Assembly (NCBI GenBank): GCA_946482335.1 | Contig: CAMLRG010000003.1 | Span: 16,913 to 80,912, forward strand | DNA: 64,000 nt | Reading direction: 5' to 3' | From: an uncultured Duganella sp. | Lineage (GTDB): Bacteria; Pseudomonadota; Gammaproteobacteria; Burkholderiales; Burkholderiaceae | Shown here: positions 8,194-19,414 of the stretch, piece after piece | How positions within the stretch are numbered: the first letter of the stretch is position 1 | Layout: the number at the start of each line of letters is the position of its first letter | Notes under the pieces: generated by a model | The model's database searches: none | Told to the model about the DNA's origin: nothing | The model's input: the letters and a program-made list of their open reading frames with translations, nothing else | Position numbers and translations under genes: made by a program

Positions 8194-9759
8194 ATGGATA
8201 TTGCTGCAGCTCTACAGTCATCGGCACTGCGCGATGCCGTCGTGGTCGCGGGCCAGGCGCACCTGGACAACGAGGTGCGCTGGGTCCACATGATCGACCA
8301 TCCCGAGATCGCGGACTGGGTCAAGCCGGGCTACCTGCTGTTGTCGACCGGCTATAACTGGCCGCACGAGGATGGCGAAGCCAAACGGCTGATCCGCGAC
8401 CTGAAACAGCGCGACCTGGCCGGCGTGGTCCTGGCCGTGCCCCACTTTCTCGACCATTTCCCCCCGAGTTCCATCAGCGCCGCCGACGAAGTCGGCCTGC
8501 CGCTGCTGGAACTGCCGTGGGACATTCCGTTCGGCTCGATTACCGAGGAAATCCACGCTGACATCATCCGGCAACAGAACGAAATCATTGCGCGCTCCGA
8601 GGAAATCCACCGCGCGCTGACCAATGCCGCGGTCATGGCCAATTCGCTGGATGACCTGGCGATCGCCCTGGCCGGGCTGATTGGCCAGCAAGTCCACTTT
8701 GTCGATCCCGACGGGTCCGTGCTTGGCGCATCGGGCGGCGTGGACAGCCGGGCCGGCCGCGAGCGTGCCTATATCCAAACGCTCCACCGCAACGCCACGC
8801 TGCGCCAGATGCGGGACAGCATGCGTCCGATCCTGCTCGTGCCCCAGCCCGAACTGGCGATCCCGCGCCGCCTGGGATGCCCGATCCGCAGCGCCGGCGA
8901 ACTGGTGGCGATGGTGTTCGTCGACGAGGGCGACGTGCCGCTGGGCGAACTGGACATCCGCGCCACGGAGCACGCGGCCATCATTGGCGCACTGCACCTG
9001 AGCCAGAAGGAATTGTCGCAGCGCGAAAAGCTGGCAGCCCTGGGCGCCCTGGTGGCCGGCGTGGCCCACGAAATCAATACCCCGATCGGCAATTGCCTGA
9101 TTATCGCCAGCGCGCTGGCCGACGAAACCCAACAGTTGTCCGAAATCGTCGCCGAGGGTGGCCTCAAACGTTCGCTGCTCGAACACGACATCATGGAATT
9201 CAATACCGGCAGCAAGATCCTGCTGCGCAATTTGCGGCGCGCCGCGGATCTGGTGGCGAGTTTCAAGCAGGTCGCCGTCGACCGCACCAGTTGGGAGCGG
9301 CGCGCCTTTTCCCTGGCGACCCTGGTGGACGAACTGGTCCCGACGCTGCTCCCCATCCCGGACAAGCCCGGCGTCACGATCGCGCGCAAGATCGAAGCGG
9401 ACATCGTGCTCGACAGCTATCCCGAGCCGTTGGCCCAGGTCCTCACGCAATTGATCAACAACGCCGTGCTGCATGGTTTCGACGGGCGGCATACGGGCAG
9501 CATCGACATCGCGGCGCATGCGCGGGACGACGGCATGCTCGAATTGACGGTCAGCGACGACGGCCGGGGCATTCCGGCAGCCGACCTGCCGCGCGTATTC
9601 AATCCCTTCTTCACCACCCGACTGGGGACCGGCAGCTCCGGCCTCGGCCTCCATATTTGCCACAACATCGTGACCGGGCTGCTGGGCGGCCATCTGCGCG
9701 CAGTGAGCGAGGCCGGTGCCGGCAGCACGTTTACCCTGGTTCTGCCAGCCAAGGGATGA
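8194..9759 (+). CDS. Histidine kinase with N-terminal PucR-type sensory domain (orphan)
   Basis: 521 residues. Residues 1-115 match the PucR (purine catabolism regulator) N-terminal family: VVVAGQAHLDNEVRWVHMID, DWVKPGYLLLSTGYNW, DLAGVVLAVPHF and LPLLELPWDIPF. A GAF-like or linker region (about 140-265) follows, then a HisKA dimerisation domain with the phosphoacceptor His292 in AHEINTPIGN, and a HATPase domain with N box INNAVLHGF (Asn422), G1 DDGRGI (455-460) and G2 GTGSSGLGL (478-486). No membrane segment, so it is cytoplasmic. PucR domains are usually attached to a CdaR/HTH_30 DNA-binding module, so coupling one to a kinase is unusual. No response regulator lies beside it. ATG 8194 follows an AGG-rich stretch and starts the PucR domain at the family position. 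Confidence 0.9.
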   Translation: MDIAAALQSSALRDAVVVAGQAHLDNEVRWVHMIDHPEIADWVKPGYLLLSTGYNWPHEDGEAKRLIRDLKQRDLAGVVLAVPHFLDHFPPSSISAADEVGLPLLELPWDIPFGSITEEIHADIIRQQNEIIARSEEIHRALTNAAVMANSLDDLAIALAGLIGQQVHFVDPDGSVLGASGGVDSRAGRERAYIQTLHRNATLRQMRDSMRPILLVPQPELAIPRRLGCPIRSAGELVAMVFVDEGDVPLGELDIRATEHAAIIGALHLSQKELSQREKLAALGALVAGVAHEINTPIGNCLIIASALADETQQLSEIVAEGGLKRSLLEHDIMEFNTGSKILLRNLRRAADLVASFKQVAVDRTSWERRAFSLATLVDELVPTLLPIPDKPGVTIARKIEADIVLDSYPEPLAQVLTQLINNAVLHGFDGRHTGSIDIAAHARDDGMLELTVSDDGRGIPAADLPRVFNPFFTTRLGTGSSGLGLHICHNIVTGLLGGHLRAVSEAGAGSTFTLVLPAKG

Positions 9760-9952
9760 CCGCGTCCGGCACGCGGCCATTTCCCTACATTGGCGCGTGC
9801 TTTATTCCTTGCAAATTACCGCGTTTCTTGCTTTCCCGCCTCCTGCGATCGGAATAAACCACTGTCATGCCCATGATGTAATGCTGCCCAGCCTCGGCGG
9901 CTGTAGAGCAGCCAGGCTATGCATGCTTCGATCAATTTAAACAGGAAGAAAG

Positions 9953-12406
<2,454 letters not shown>

Positions 12407-12413
12407 TGCCGGC

Positions 12414-12440
12414 ACCGGCGTGCGGCGGCCGCACGCCGGT
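12414..12440. terminator. Bidirectional terminator hairpin between two convergent receptor genes
   Basis: A perfect 12-bp inverted repeat, ACCGGCGTGCGG and CCGCACGCCGGT, with a 3-base loop, starts eight bases after one receptor stop and ends eight bases before the other. No T-run follows on either side, so it may act as a hairpin barrier rather than a classic intrinsic terminator. Confidence 0.65.
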
Positions 12441-12448
12441 AAGCTGTG

Positions 12449-14917
12449 TCAGAACCTGAAGCTGGCGCGCGCGTAGTAGTAGCCGCCGTTGATGCCGAAC
12501 GGCGAGAACGATGGGTAAATCGTCACCGCCGAATTATCCAGGTTGGCGCGGTACACCGCCAGCAGCTCCGGGTTCACCTGGTCCGGGTACTTGTTGAAGA
12601 TGTTGTTGCCGCCCACCGTCAGGGTCCAGCCCTTGTCCAGCTTGTAGCTGATTTCCAGGTCGGTGGTGGCGGTACTGCCGATTTCGTTCTTGAACCATTC
12701 GGCGCCATCCGGGCTGGCCCATTCCGACGACTTGCCGTACAGCGACTCGCGCAGGTTGACCGTCCAGGCGCCATTCTTCCACAGCGCGCCCAGGTTGATG
12801 CGGGTCTTGGGCGAGGCGGTCTCCAGGTGCGAAATGGCTTGCTTGTCCAGCAGCGTTTGCGGCTGCAATTGCACCGGCGCCTGGTTGATCTTGGTGACCC
12901 GGACCTGGTTCCAGTTGGCGGCCACCGACCAGTCGACCCGCCCGTACTCGGCGTAGTTGCTGTTCAACGTGGCGACGAATTCGACGCCGCGGCTGCGGGT
13001 GTTGACGGCGTTGGAGAAGATGTTGATGCCGGTCTGCACCACCGTCGGGTCCAGCACATTGCCGTTGGCCTTGATCGCCGCCACCACGGCCGGCGAATTG
13101 TCGGCGCCACCGGAGCCATACAGCGCGCCGGAACCCACGATACGGTCGCGGATCTTGATCTGGTAGGCGTCCAGCGTGACGGCCAGGTTGCTGGCCGGGT
13201 TCAGCACCATGCCGAGGCTCAGGTTGGTGGACGCTTCGGGCTTCAAGCCATCGACCCCGACCAGCCTGGCGCCGGGAGAATTCGGTGCCAGTTGCACGAA
13301 GGCGCTGCGCGGGCTGACGTTGGTGGCCGAATAGTATTGCTCGGCCAGCGTCGGCGCGCGGAAGCCATTGGAGTACGTGCCGCGCAGCGCGAACATCGGG
13401 GTGAAGTCGTAGCGGCTGGTCAGCTTGCCCACCTTGGCGTTGCCGAAGTCGCTGAAATGCTCGTAGCGCCCGGCCAGGTCGACCGTCCAGCCGGGCAGCG
13501 GCTTGGCAATGAAGTTCAGGTAGAGCGCCGCATTGTGGCGCGAATACTTGCCGGCGTCGGTCAGCGAGAAGCCGGGGTACGATTGCGAGCCTTCCTTGTA
13601 GCGCGAAGCGGGATCGCCGGCTTCAATTTCGTACTTGTCCTGCCGCTGCTCCAGGCCCAGCGCAAAGGTCAGCGGCGAGGCCCAGCCGATCTCGAACTCG
13701 CGGCTCACGTCCAGGTTGTTGGTCCACTGGCTGGCGATGAAGGCGCCCGCCTGGAACACGGTGGGCGTGAAGCCGGTATCGTTGTACAGCGAGACGTTGC
13801 CGGAATCTTCGACACCGATGCGCGCCTTGTCACGCCCATAGGTGGTGCTGAAATCCCAGTTCCAGGCGGCGACCTTGCCCTTGGCGCCGGCGGTGAAGGC
13901 AAAGTCCTCCTCGCGCATGGTTTCCTTCGGGCTGAAGCCGAGCGGGTAGACCGCTGGCAGGCGGTTCGGCATGCGGTAGTTTTCGAAGGCGCGCGCATTC
14001 TTGCGGCCGGCGGTGGCGAAGGCATACAGCTCGGTGCCGTTGCCCAGGTCGTAACCCGCATTGGCGCCAAAGGTGTACAAATGGTACTGGGCGTCGCCGG
14101 AAATCTTGTTCAGGTGCGGGTAGCCCGGCACTTGCAGCAGCGGCATGTTCTTGATGTTGGCCGGATCCGCCACCCTTGGATCGATGCCGCCGCGGTTGGT
14201 GAAGTCATGGTACTTGCCCTCGGCGGTGATGCTGATGAAGCCCTGTTCACCCAGCTTGAAACCGGCATTGGCCATGGCGTCCGGCGTCTTGCCGCCGCCG
14301 TCCACATAGCCGCCGCCACTGACGCTGCCGCTCACGCCCTGGTTGTTGGACTTCAGGATGATGTTGATCACGCCGGCAATCGCATCGGTGCCGTACTGCG
14401 CGGCCGCGCCGTCGGTCAGCACTTCAATGTGGTCGATCATCGCCACCGGGATGAAGTTCAGGTCGGCGGCCGCACTGCCCTGGTACGGGCCGCCCAGCAC
14501 GGCGAGGTTGGAGGTGCCGTGGCGGCGCTTGCCGTTCACCAGCACCAGGGTGTTGTTGGGGCTTAAGCCGCGCAAGCGCGCCGACAGCGTCAGGTTGGCA
14601 GTGTCGCCGCCGAAGGCCTGGGCGGTAAACGAGGGCAGGTTCTGCGCCAATGCCTGCACCAGGTCGGGCTGGCCGGTGCGCTGCAGCGTGCCGGCATCCA
14701 GCACCTGGATCGGCGAGGCGCTGTTCTCCACCTTGAGGCCGTTGGCGCGGGTGCCGGTCACGATCACCGCGCCTGCCAGCGCCGCGTTCGAAGCGCCGGC
14801 TGCCGCGCCGCTGTCGGCCGGCGCTTCGGCCGGTTCGCTGGGGTTGGCGAAGCTCATGCCTGCATGCAGCAGCATGATGGCCGCGGCGCAGGTCTTCAGT
14901 TTGCCCTTCTTGTGCAT
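12449..14917 (-). CDS. TonB-dependent outer-membrane receptor, last gene of an amine oxidase operon
   Basis: 822 residues. The frame opens at 14986, but the ATG at 14917 follows AAAAGGAATACCC and gives a standard signal peptide MHKKGKLKTCAAAIMLLHAGMSFA. A TonB box-like GAVIVTGTR, plug motifs (LSPNNTLVLVNGKRRHGT, IEVLTDGAAAQYGTDAIAGV) and a C-terminal barrel ending YYYARASFRF follow. It is a paralogue of the receptor at 9953. It starts 37 bp after the RidA gene on the same strand and probably belongs to the same transcript as the amine oxidase, cytochrome c and RidA, suggesting that it imports the amine substrate of that periplasmic pathway (inferred). Confidence 0.93.
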   Translation of the reverse strand: MHKKGKLKTCAAAIMLLHAGMSFANPSEPAEAPADSGAAAGASNAALAGAVIVTGTRANGLKVENSASPIQVLDAGTLQRTGQPDLVQALAQNLPSFTAQAFGGDTANLTLSARLRGLSPNNTLVLVNGKRRHGTSNLAVLGGPYQGSAAADLNFIPVAMIDHIEVLTDGAAAQYGTDAIAGVINIILKSNNQGVSGSVSGGGYVDGGGKTPDAMANAGFKLGEQGFISITAEGKYHDFTNRGGIDPRVADPANIKNMPLLQVPGYPHLNKISGDAQYHLYTFGANAGYDLGNGTELYAFATAGRKNARAFENYRMPNRLPAVYPLGFSPKETMREEDFAFTAGAKGKVAAWNWDFSTTYGRDKARIGVEDSGNVSLYNDTGFTPTVFQAGAFIASQWTNNLDVSREFEIGWASPLTFALGLEQRQDKYEIEAGDPASRYKEGSQSYPGFSLTDAGKYSRHNAALYLNFIAKPLPGWTVDLAGRYEHFSDFGNAKVGKLTSRYDFTPMFALRGTYSNGFRAPTLAEQYYSATNVSPRSAFVQLAPNSPGARLVGVDGLKPEASTNLSLGMVLNPASNLAVTLDAYQIKIRDRIVGSGALYGSGGADNSPAVVAAIKANGNVLDPTVVQTGINIFSNAVNTRSRGVEFVATLNSNYAEYGRVDWSVAANWNQVRVTKINQAPVQLQPQTLLDKQAISHLETASPKTRINLGALWKNGAWTVNLRESLYGKSSEWASPDGAEWFKNEIGSTATTDLEISYKLDKGWTLTVGGNNIFNKYPDQVNPELLAVYRANLDNSAVTIYPSFSPFGINGGYYYARASFRF

Positions 14918-14954
14918 TGGGTATTCCTTTTCTGATGAGGATAGACAGGTAGCG

Positions 14955-15446
14955 TCACTTCTTGGCTGCCACGACTTCGATTTCAACCAGCCAGCCCGGC
15001 ACGTTCAGCGCGGCCACCTGCATGACCGCGCGCGCTGGCAGGTTGGGTTGCGCTCCCCCGAAGAACTTGGTGTAGGACTCCATGAAACCCTTGGTGTCGG
15101 CGCGCCCGTTGTTGGCCGGGTCGCCAACCAGGAACACCTGCATCTTCACCACGTCGCCCATGGTCAGGCCCATGCCCTTCAGGATCTCCTCAATCTTCTT
15201 CAGTACGCCCATGGTCTGGGTCTTGGTATCGCCGTAGGCGGCCAGCGAATCGGCCGGGGCGTTCTTGTCGATCACCGGCGGCACCTGGCCGCTGATGAAA
15301 TGGATGGTGGCATTCGGCGGCAGCGTGACCGCTTGCGCGATCGGGAAGTCCGAATTGGGGATCTTGTGGCGGATAATTTCCTGTGCGCCCGCCACGCCGG
15401 ATACCAGGGCGAGCAGGGTTGCGCCGATGATTGCTTTCGCTTGCAT
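14955..15446 (-). CDS. Exported RidA-family enamine/imine deaminase
   Basis: 163 residues. Residues 1-21 (MQAKAIIGATLLALVSGVAGA) form a Sec signal peptide, so the enzyme acts in the periplasm, whereas classic RidA is cytosolic. The RidA/YjgF fold is recognisable from FISGQVPP (about 50-57), GVLKKIEEILKGMGLTMGDVVKMQVFL and the C-terminal LPARAVMQVAALNVPGWLVEIEVVA. Arg139 corresponds to the catalytic Arg, and the Glu in VEIEVVA is also kept, so it is probably active. RidA enzymes hydrolyse reactive enamines/imines released by flavin or PLP enzymes to keto compounds and ammonia. The gene lies 10 bp after the cytochrome c gene and shares an operon with an amine oxidase, the likely source of imines. 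Confidence 0.88.
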   Translation of the reverse strand: MQAKAIIGATLLALVSGVAGAQEIIRHKIPNSDFPIAQAVTLPPNATIHFISGQVPPVIDKNAPADSLAAYGDTKTQTMGVLKKIEEILKGMGLTMGDVVKMQVFLVGDPANNGRADTKGFMESYTKFFGGAQPNLPARAVMQVAALNVPGWLVEIEVVAAKK

Positions 15447-15456
15447 ACGTTTTTCC

Positions 15457-15843
15457 TTAGTGTTTGTTGGACATCTGGCCGGTGGCGAAACCCGGTGCTT
15501 TCAGCGATTCGCGCAGGGCCGCCACTTCCTGCGCACCCACCGCACTTGCCCGGTTGCCCCAGGCGCCACGCACGAAGCTCACCACTTCGGCGATGTCGGC
15601 ATCGGACAGCGTCGGGCTGAAGTCGGGCATGCCGCCGCGCCCTTTCAGCAGCACCGCCGCCACCTGTTCGGGGGCGCCCTGCACGAATGCGCTGCCCGCC
15701 AGCGCCGGGAAGGCGCCCGGGATGCCCTTGCCCGTGGCCTGGTGGCAGGCCGCGCAGTACTTGGCGAAAATGGCCTTGCCTTCGGCCTGGGCGGCGCCGT
15801 GTATGCTCAGCAGCACCGCGACGAAAATGGTCCTCAATGTCAT
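15457..15843 (-). CDS. Periplasmic c-type cytochrome (class I)
   Basis: 128 residues with a signal peptide ending AAQA (residue 20), one haem-binding motif CAACH (30-34) and a likely axial Met at GGMPDF (Met72). FSPTLSDADIAEVVSFVRGAWGN is the usual C-terminal helix of small cytochromes c. It should carry single electrons in the periplasm. Its ATG overlaps the stop of the amine oxidase (ATGA, 15840-15843), so it is most likely the direct electron acceptor of that flavoenzyme, replacing oxygen (inferred). Confidence 0.9.
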   Translation of the reverse strand: MTLRTIFVAVLLSIHGAAQAEGKAIFAKYCAACHQATGKGIPGAFPALAGSAFVQGAPEQVAAVLLKGRGGMPDFSPTLSDADIAEVVSFVRGAWGNRASAVGAQEVAALRESLKAPGFATGQMSNKH

Positions 15844-17414
15844 GCACTTGCCCTTTCATGAATGCGTTCCAGTTGCTGCCATGCCGACTCGATGGCGCCC
15901 GCCTGCCAGCCACCGAGGTAGCTGAGATGCTCGCCGGCCAGCAGCACCCTGCCCTCGCCCTTCAACAGCAGCGGATACACGCTCTTGCGCTTTTCCTCGC
16001 TCCAGTCGGCCCAGCCGCCCAGGTTGTATTGCACGCGGTGCCAGGCCACGGAGAAGGCGCTTTCGTACGCGTCGCGGTAGGCCGGGAAGATCTTTTCGCC
16101 CGCCTTCAGGGCGAACTCGGCGCGTTCGGCGGGCGACAGCGCACTGACCTCGATGGCCGAGGTCTGGTAGTTGTAATAGCCGAGCAGCACGCCCTTGCTC
16201 TTTTGCCAGTTCGACGAGGGCAGCGAAATGGTGTTGATGCCCTCCATGTCGGTCAGGACGTGGCCGCCGTAGATCTGGTCATCCTCTTCCCAGAAACGGC
16301 GCTTCATCTGCAGGCCGATCTTGCCGACCGGCGCGTAAGCCACCGTGGCGATCGCCTGCTTGAACTGGTCCGAGAAATCCGTTTCCACGTGGCGCAATAC
16401 GGACAGCGGCATGGTGCACAGGCAGTAGTCGGCCGATACCTTGTGCAGCTTGCCGCTGCCGGTGTCCTTGTAAGTCACCGTCACGTCGCGCTCGCCATGC
16501 CGGATCGCCTGCACTTCGGCCCGCAAGCGGATATGCCGCCCGATCTGCTGCTCGAACGCCTTGGCAATCGCATCCATCCCGCCGACCGGCTGGAACATGG
16601 TGTTCTGCATCGGGAAGTCCTGCACCGCGCTATAGACATTGCCGATGCGCGAAGCCAGCAGCTCTTCGAAGCCCAGCGGGTCGGATTGCTGCCCCGGGTT
16701 CAGGCCCGCCCCCGGGTTGACGGCGTAGCCCCGCCCGCTGCGGCCCTTGTAGCGCAAGTCGCCCTGGTCCAGCTGCCCTTCATGCGCCAGGTAGTCGAGC
16801 AGCGCGCGCTGGTCGTCGGCGCTCAGTTGCCGGTCCAGCATATTGCCTTTGACTGCCTTGGCCAGCAGTTCGGCCACATGGCCGCGCATGTCGGCCTTGA
16901 TGGCGGCCGGGCGCAAACGCCGCCCTGCCAGGGGACCGGCTTTCTCCAGATAGACGAAGGAATGGTCGTTATCGTTGACCATCACTTCCAGCGGGACCTT
17001 GAACAGGCGCGTGTAATACAGCGTCGACTGGTGGTGCAGCGGGATGCGCCACGGTCCATGGTTGATGTACTGGCCCTGGTCGAACGTACAAGTCTGCTTC
17101 TCGCCGCCCAGTTCCGTCAGCGTGAAGCCCTTGCGCGCGGTCTGGCAGCGGCCGCCGGCAAAGTCGCGTGCTTCCAGCACCTGAACCGAGTAGCCAAGCT
17201 TGCCCAGTTCATAGGCCGCCGTCATGCCGGCCAGGCCCGCGCCCAGGATCACGACGCGCTTGCCTTTGCCGCTGCCCTCCAGCGGCGGCGGCGCGCTCAC
17301 CTTTGACGCAATGCCGATGCCCCATGCATTCATGGTGTTCAACAACAGCCCCGTGCCCCCCACGGCTGCTGCGCGGTACAGGAACTGCCTTCTGGTAATC
17401 GAGCGTTCTTCCAT
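15840..17414 (-). CDS. Tat-exported flavin monoamine oxidase family protein
   Basis: 524 residues. The N-terminus MEERSITRRQFLYRAAAVGG is a twin-arginine signal (ITRRQFL), so the folded FAD enzyme is exported. The FAD site RVVILGAGLAGMTAAYELGK lies near residues 52-71, followed by VLEARDFAGGRCQT, the arginine motif of monoamine/L-amino-acid oxidases. The C-terminus has LLAGEHLSYLGGWQAGAIES, the second FAD motif. It should oxidise a primary or secondary amine to an imine. The frame opens at 17483; ATG 17414 is preceded by AGGTGG and is the one that starts the Tat signal. It is the first gene of a four-gene operon with cytochrome c, periplasmic RidA and a TonB receptor. The leader (17415-17510) shows no clear operator. 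Confidence 0.88.
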   Translation of the reverse strand: MEERSITRRQFLYRAAAVGGTGLLLNTMNAWGIGIASKVSAPPPLEGSGKGKRVVILGAGLAGMTAAYELGKLGYSVQVLEARDFAGGRCQTARKGFTLTELGGEKQTCTFDQGQYINHGPWRIPLHHQSTLYYTRLFKVPLEVMVNDNDHSFVYLEKAGPLAGRRLRPAAIKADMRGHVAELLAKAVKGNMLDRQLSADDQRALLDYLAHEGQLDQGDLRYKGRSGRGYAVNPGAGLNPGQQSDPLGFEELLASRIGNVYSAVQDFPMQNTMFQPVGGMDAIAKAFEQQIGRHIRLRAEVQAIRHGERDVTVTYKDTGSGKLHKVSADYCLCTMPLSVLRHVETDFSDQFKQAIATVAYAPVGKIGLQMKRRFWEEDDQIYGGHVLTDMEGINTISLPSSNWQKSKGVLLGYYNYQTSAIEVSALSPAERAEFALKAGEKIFPAYRDAYESAFSVAWHRVQYNLGGWADWSEEKRKSVYPLLLKGEGRVLLAGEHLSYLGGWQAGAIESAWQQLERIHERASA

Positions 17415-17510
17415 CTGCCACCTCGTCTGTGTTGGATGGCGATGGCAATGCAATCGGCATGCCACACGGCTTGGCGAAAGCACTCTATTCGGCGCGCAAA
17501 ATAAACTCCT

Positions 17511-17545
17511 TAAAGAAAAAGCGCGCCTTGCGGCACAAGGCGCGC
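17511..17545 (-). terminator. Intrinsic terminator of the TnsB-like gene
   Basis: GCGCGCCTTG and CAAGGCGCGC (17521-17530 and 17536-17545) form a 10-bp perfect stem with a 5-base loop. Read on the minus strand it is followed by TTTTTCTTTA. It lies 44 bp downstream of the stop at 17589, a textbook intrinsic terminator. Confidence 0.85.
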
Positions 17546-17588
17546 CTTAGCCCTGCTGCGACATGACTTTGTTATGCGTAAGCTCTTT

Positions 17589-19271
17589 TCAGCCGCCTTC
17601 GACTTGCAAAGGCGCACGCACCATGCTGATGCGGTCGATGCTGCGGCAGGGCTGGAACTGCAATGGCGTGGCCGCGTCGACCAGGTACACCATCCCTTCG
17701 CCGGCGGGATCGACCGCGACCCGTACCGGCCAGCGGCCGCGCTGGCGCGCGCGTTCGAACCAGCGTTCATGCTCGGCGCGGGCGCAGCTGAAATAGCGCC
17801 CCTGCACGCAAATGCCTTCGGCCGTGACCCACGCTTCGCTGGTGGGGAGCAGGCAGCAGCGCACCAGGTCTTCCGGGAATTGCTGCAGGGACGCGCCGCG
17901 CAGGCGTGCGCCCCAGTCCCACAGCTGCAGCGGCGCCCAGCCGTCGGCGCCCTGGCTGTGGTTGTAGGCCAGCAGGATGTCGAGTACGATGCGGCGGAAT
18001 TCGGCCAGCGTCAGCACGCCGTCCAGGTTGCCGCCGGCGCCGCCGGCGGCCGTGCCGAAGCTGGCCCGCAACGCCGGCAGCCAGCGCCGCCCCGGCACCT
18101 CATAATCCGGCACGCAGCGCACGCTGAAATTCGCCAGCAGGCTGTCGCGGTTGGCGCGCGCCATCAGTTCCGGCGGCAGCAGCAGGCTTTCCGGCAGGTG
18201 GCAACAGGGCCATTCCTGCGGCGCCAGCAAGCGGCCGTGGCGGCGTGCCAGCCGCGCCTTGTCCGCCGCGCAGCTCGCCAGCGCCAGCATGGCCGGGTTC
18301 CAGCCGGGCGCCTCCAGCGTCGCGTAACAGCCGGTGACCATGCCGCTGAACACGTCGGTCACCACATACAGCAGCGGCGCGCCCACCAGCAGCTTGCGGT
18401 CGTCCTCGTGCAGCAGCTGCATGGCGAACGGCAGCACATCGAGCCTGAAGGCGGCGCCGGGGCGCCCCGGCCGCCTGACCGGCGCATTGTCCGCCAGCGG
18501 GAGCGGCAGCGGCGGCCCGCCCACCATATGGTCCTGCTCCAGCCAGTAGTTGAACTGGCCGAAACTGGGTAAGGGGCCGCCTGCCGGCGTGCGCTGCACC
18601 CGGCGCGAATAGGGATCCACCGTGCGCTGGCACAGGAAGTCGTCGACCATTTCATCGTAAGCGGCACGCCGGCGGAAATGCGTGTGGCAGGCCGCATAGC
18701 GCGCGGTGGCCAGGCGGAACACGGCGCGCATCGCCTCATCGATGTTGACGCCGGCCGATGCGCCATCCTTGCGCGGCCTGCCGCGCTTGACGCCGTTGGC
18801 GGCACGCGTCTTGCCGCGTCCGCCGGAGTTGGCGTAATCGGGCAGCAGCGCATTCGGGGTTTGCCCGCGCTGCCAGTAGCGGCGCAGGTAGCGATAGAGG
18901 GTGGGATGGGATACGCCGTGGCGGCGCGCGGCTTCCTGCACCAGTTCGCCGCGCCGGCGCGCTTCGTAAATGTCCGGCACCAGCTGCACCAGCTCCGACA
19001 GCATGGTCCACGCCCGGTCGCGCAATGCGACGTACTTGGCCGGCAGCGCCTGCTGGTCCGCCAGCACCAGGTAAGGATCGTCGGCCAGCCGGCTGGCACG
19101 GCCAGTGGCCAGTTCGGCTTCCAGGACCGCCACGCTATGCCGTTCGACTTTCGCCGTTGCCGAAGCCAGGTCGAATACATAAGCCAGGCCGTGCGCCATG
19201 TCGATCGACAGGATGCGCCCCCGGCGCGGTCTCGGTTCGCGCCATTCCAGGAGATCGTTTCGCGATAACAT
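17589..19271 (-). CDS. TnsB/Mu-type transposase homologue with lost catalytic residues
   Basis: 560 residues. An N-terminal helix-turn-helix, AARRHGVSHPTLYRYLRRYW (about 114-133), and GQTPNALLPDYANSGGRGK are typical of TnsB-like transposases. The integrase core follows: FRLDVLPFAMQLL (first Asp, about 278), APLLYVVTDVFSGMVTGCYA, then EWPCCHLPESLLLPPELM, where the family normally has LADRGEL with the second catalytic Asp, and RRWLPALRASFG, where it normally has a Glu (WKGIVEQRF-like). The second Asp and the Glu appear replaced by Pro and Ala. A C-terminal Mu-transposase beta barrel (about 480-545) ends the protein. No TnsA, TnsC or inverted ends were seen nearby. ATG 19271 follows AGGTGG, and a terminator closes the gene, so it looks expressed. 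Possibly a domesticated DNA-binding protein, or a decayed transposase. Confidence 0.78.
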   Translation of the reverse strand: MLSRNDLLEWREPRPRRGRILSIDMAHGLAYVFDLASATAKVERHSVAVLEAELATGRASRLADDPYLVLADQQALPAKYVALRDRAWTMLSELVQLVPDIYEARRRGELVQEAARRHGVSHPTLYRYLRRYWQRGQTPNALLPDYANSGGRGKTRAANGVKRGRPRKDGASAGVNIDEAMRAVFRLATARYAACHTHFRRRAAYDEMVDDFLCQRTVDPYSRRVQRTPAGGPLPSFGQFNYWLEQDHMVGGPPLPLPLADNAPVRRPGRPGAAFRLDVLPFAMQLLHEDDRKLLVGAPLLYVVTDVFSGMVTGCYATLEAPGWNPAMLALASCAADKARLARRHGRLLAPQEWPCCHLPESLLLPPELMARANRDSLLANFSVRCVPDYEVPGRRWLPALRASFGTAAGGAGGNLDGVLTLAEFRRIVLDILLAYNHSQGADGWAPLQLWDWGARLRGASLQQFPEDLVRCCLLPTSEAWVTAEGICVQGRYFSCARAEHERWFERARQRGRWPVRVAVDPAGEGMVYLVDAATPLQFQPCRSIDRISMVRAPLQVEGG

Positions 19272-19414
19272 CCGCCACCTTTCGAAGTGGATAACGGATG
19301 GATGCACACGCAATTTCCAGACCAAGTTCAAGCGGGGAAAAAGGCCACTTCCCCACCGCGGGTGGCTTGCATATGGTGCAAAGTTGCACTGCGGCTGTGC
19401 GCAGCATGGCGCCG

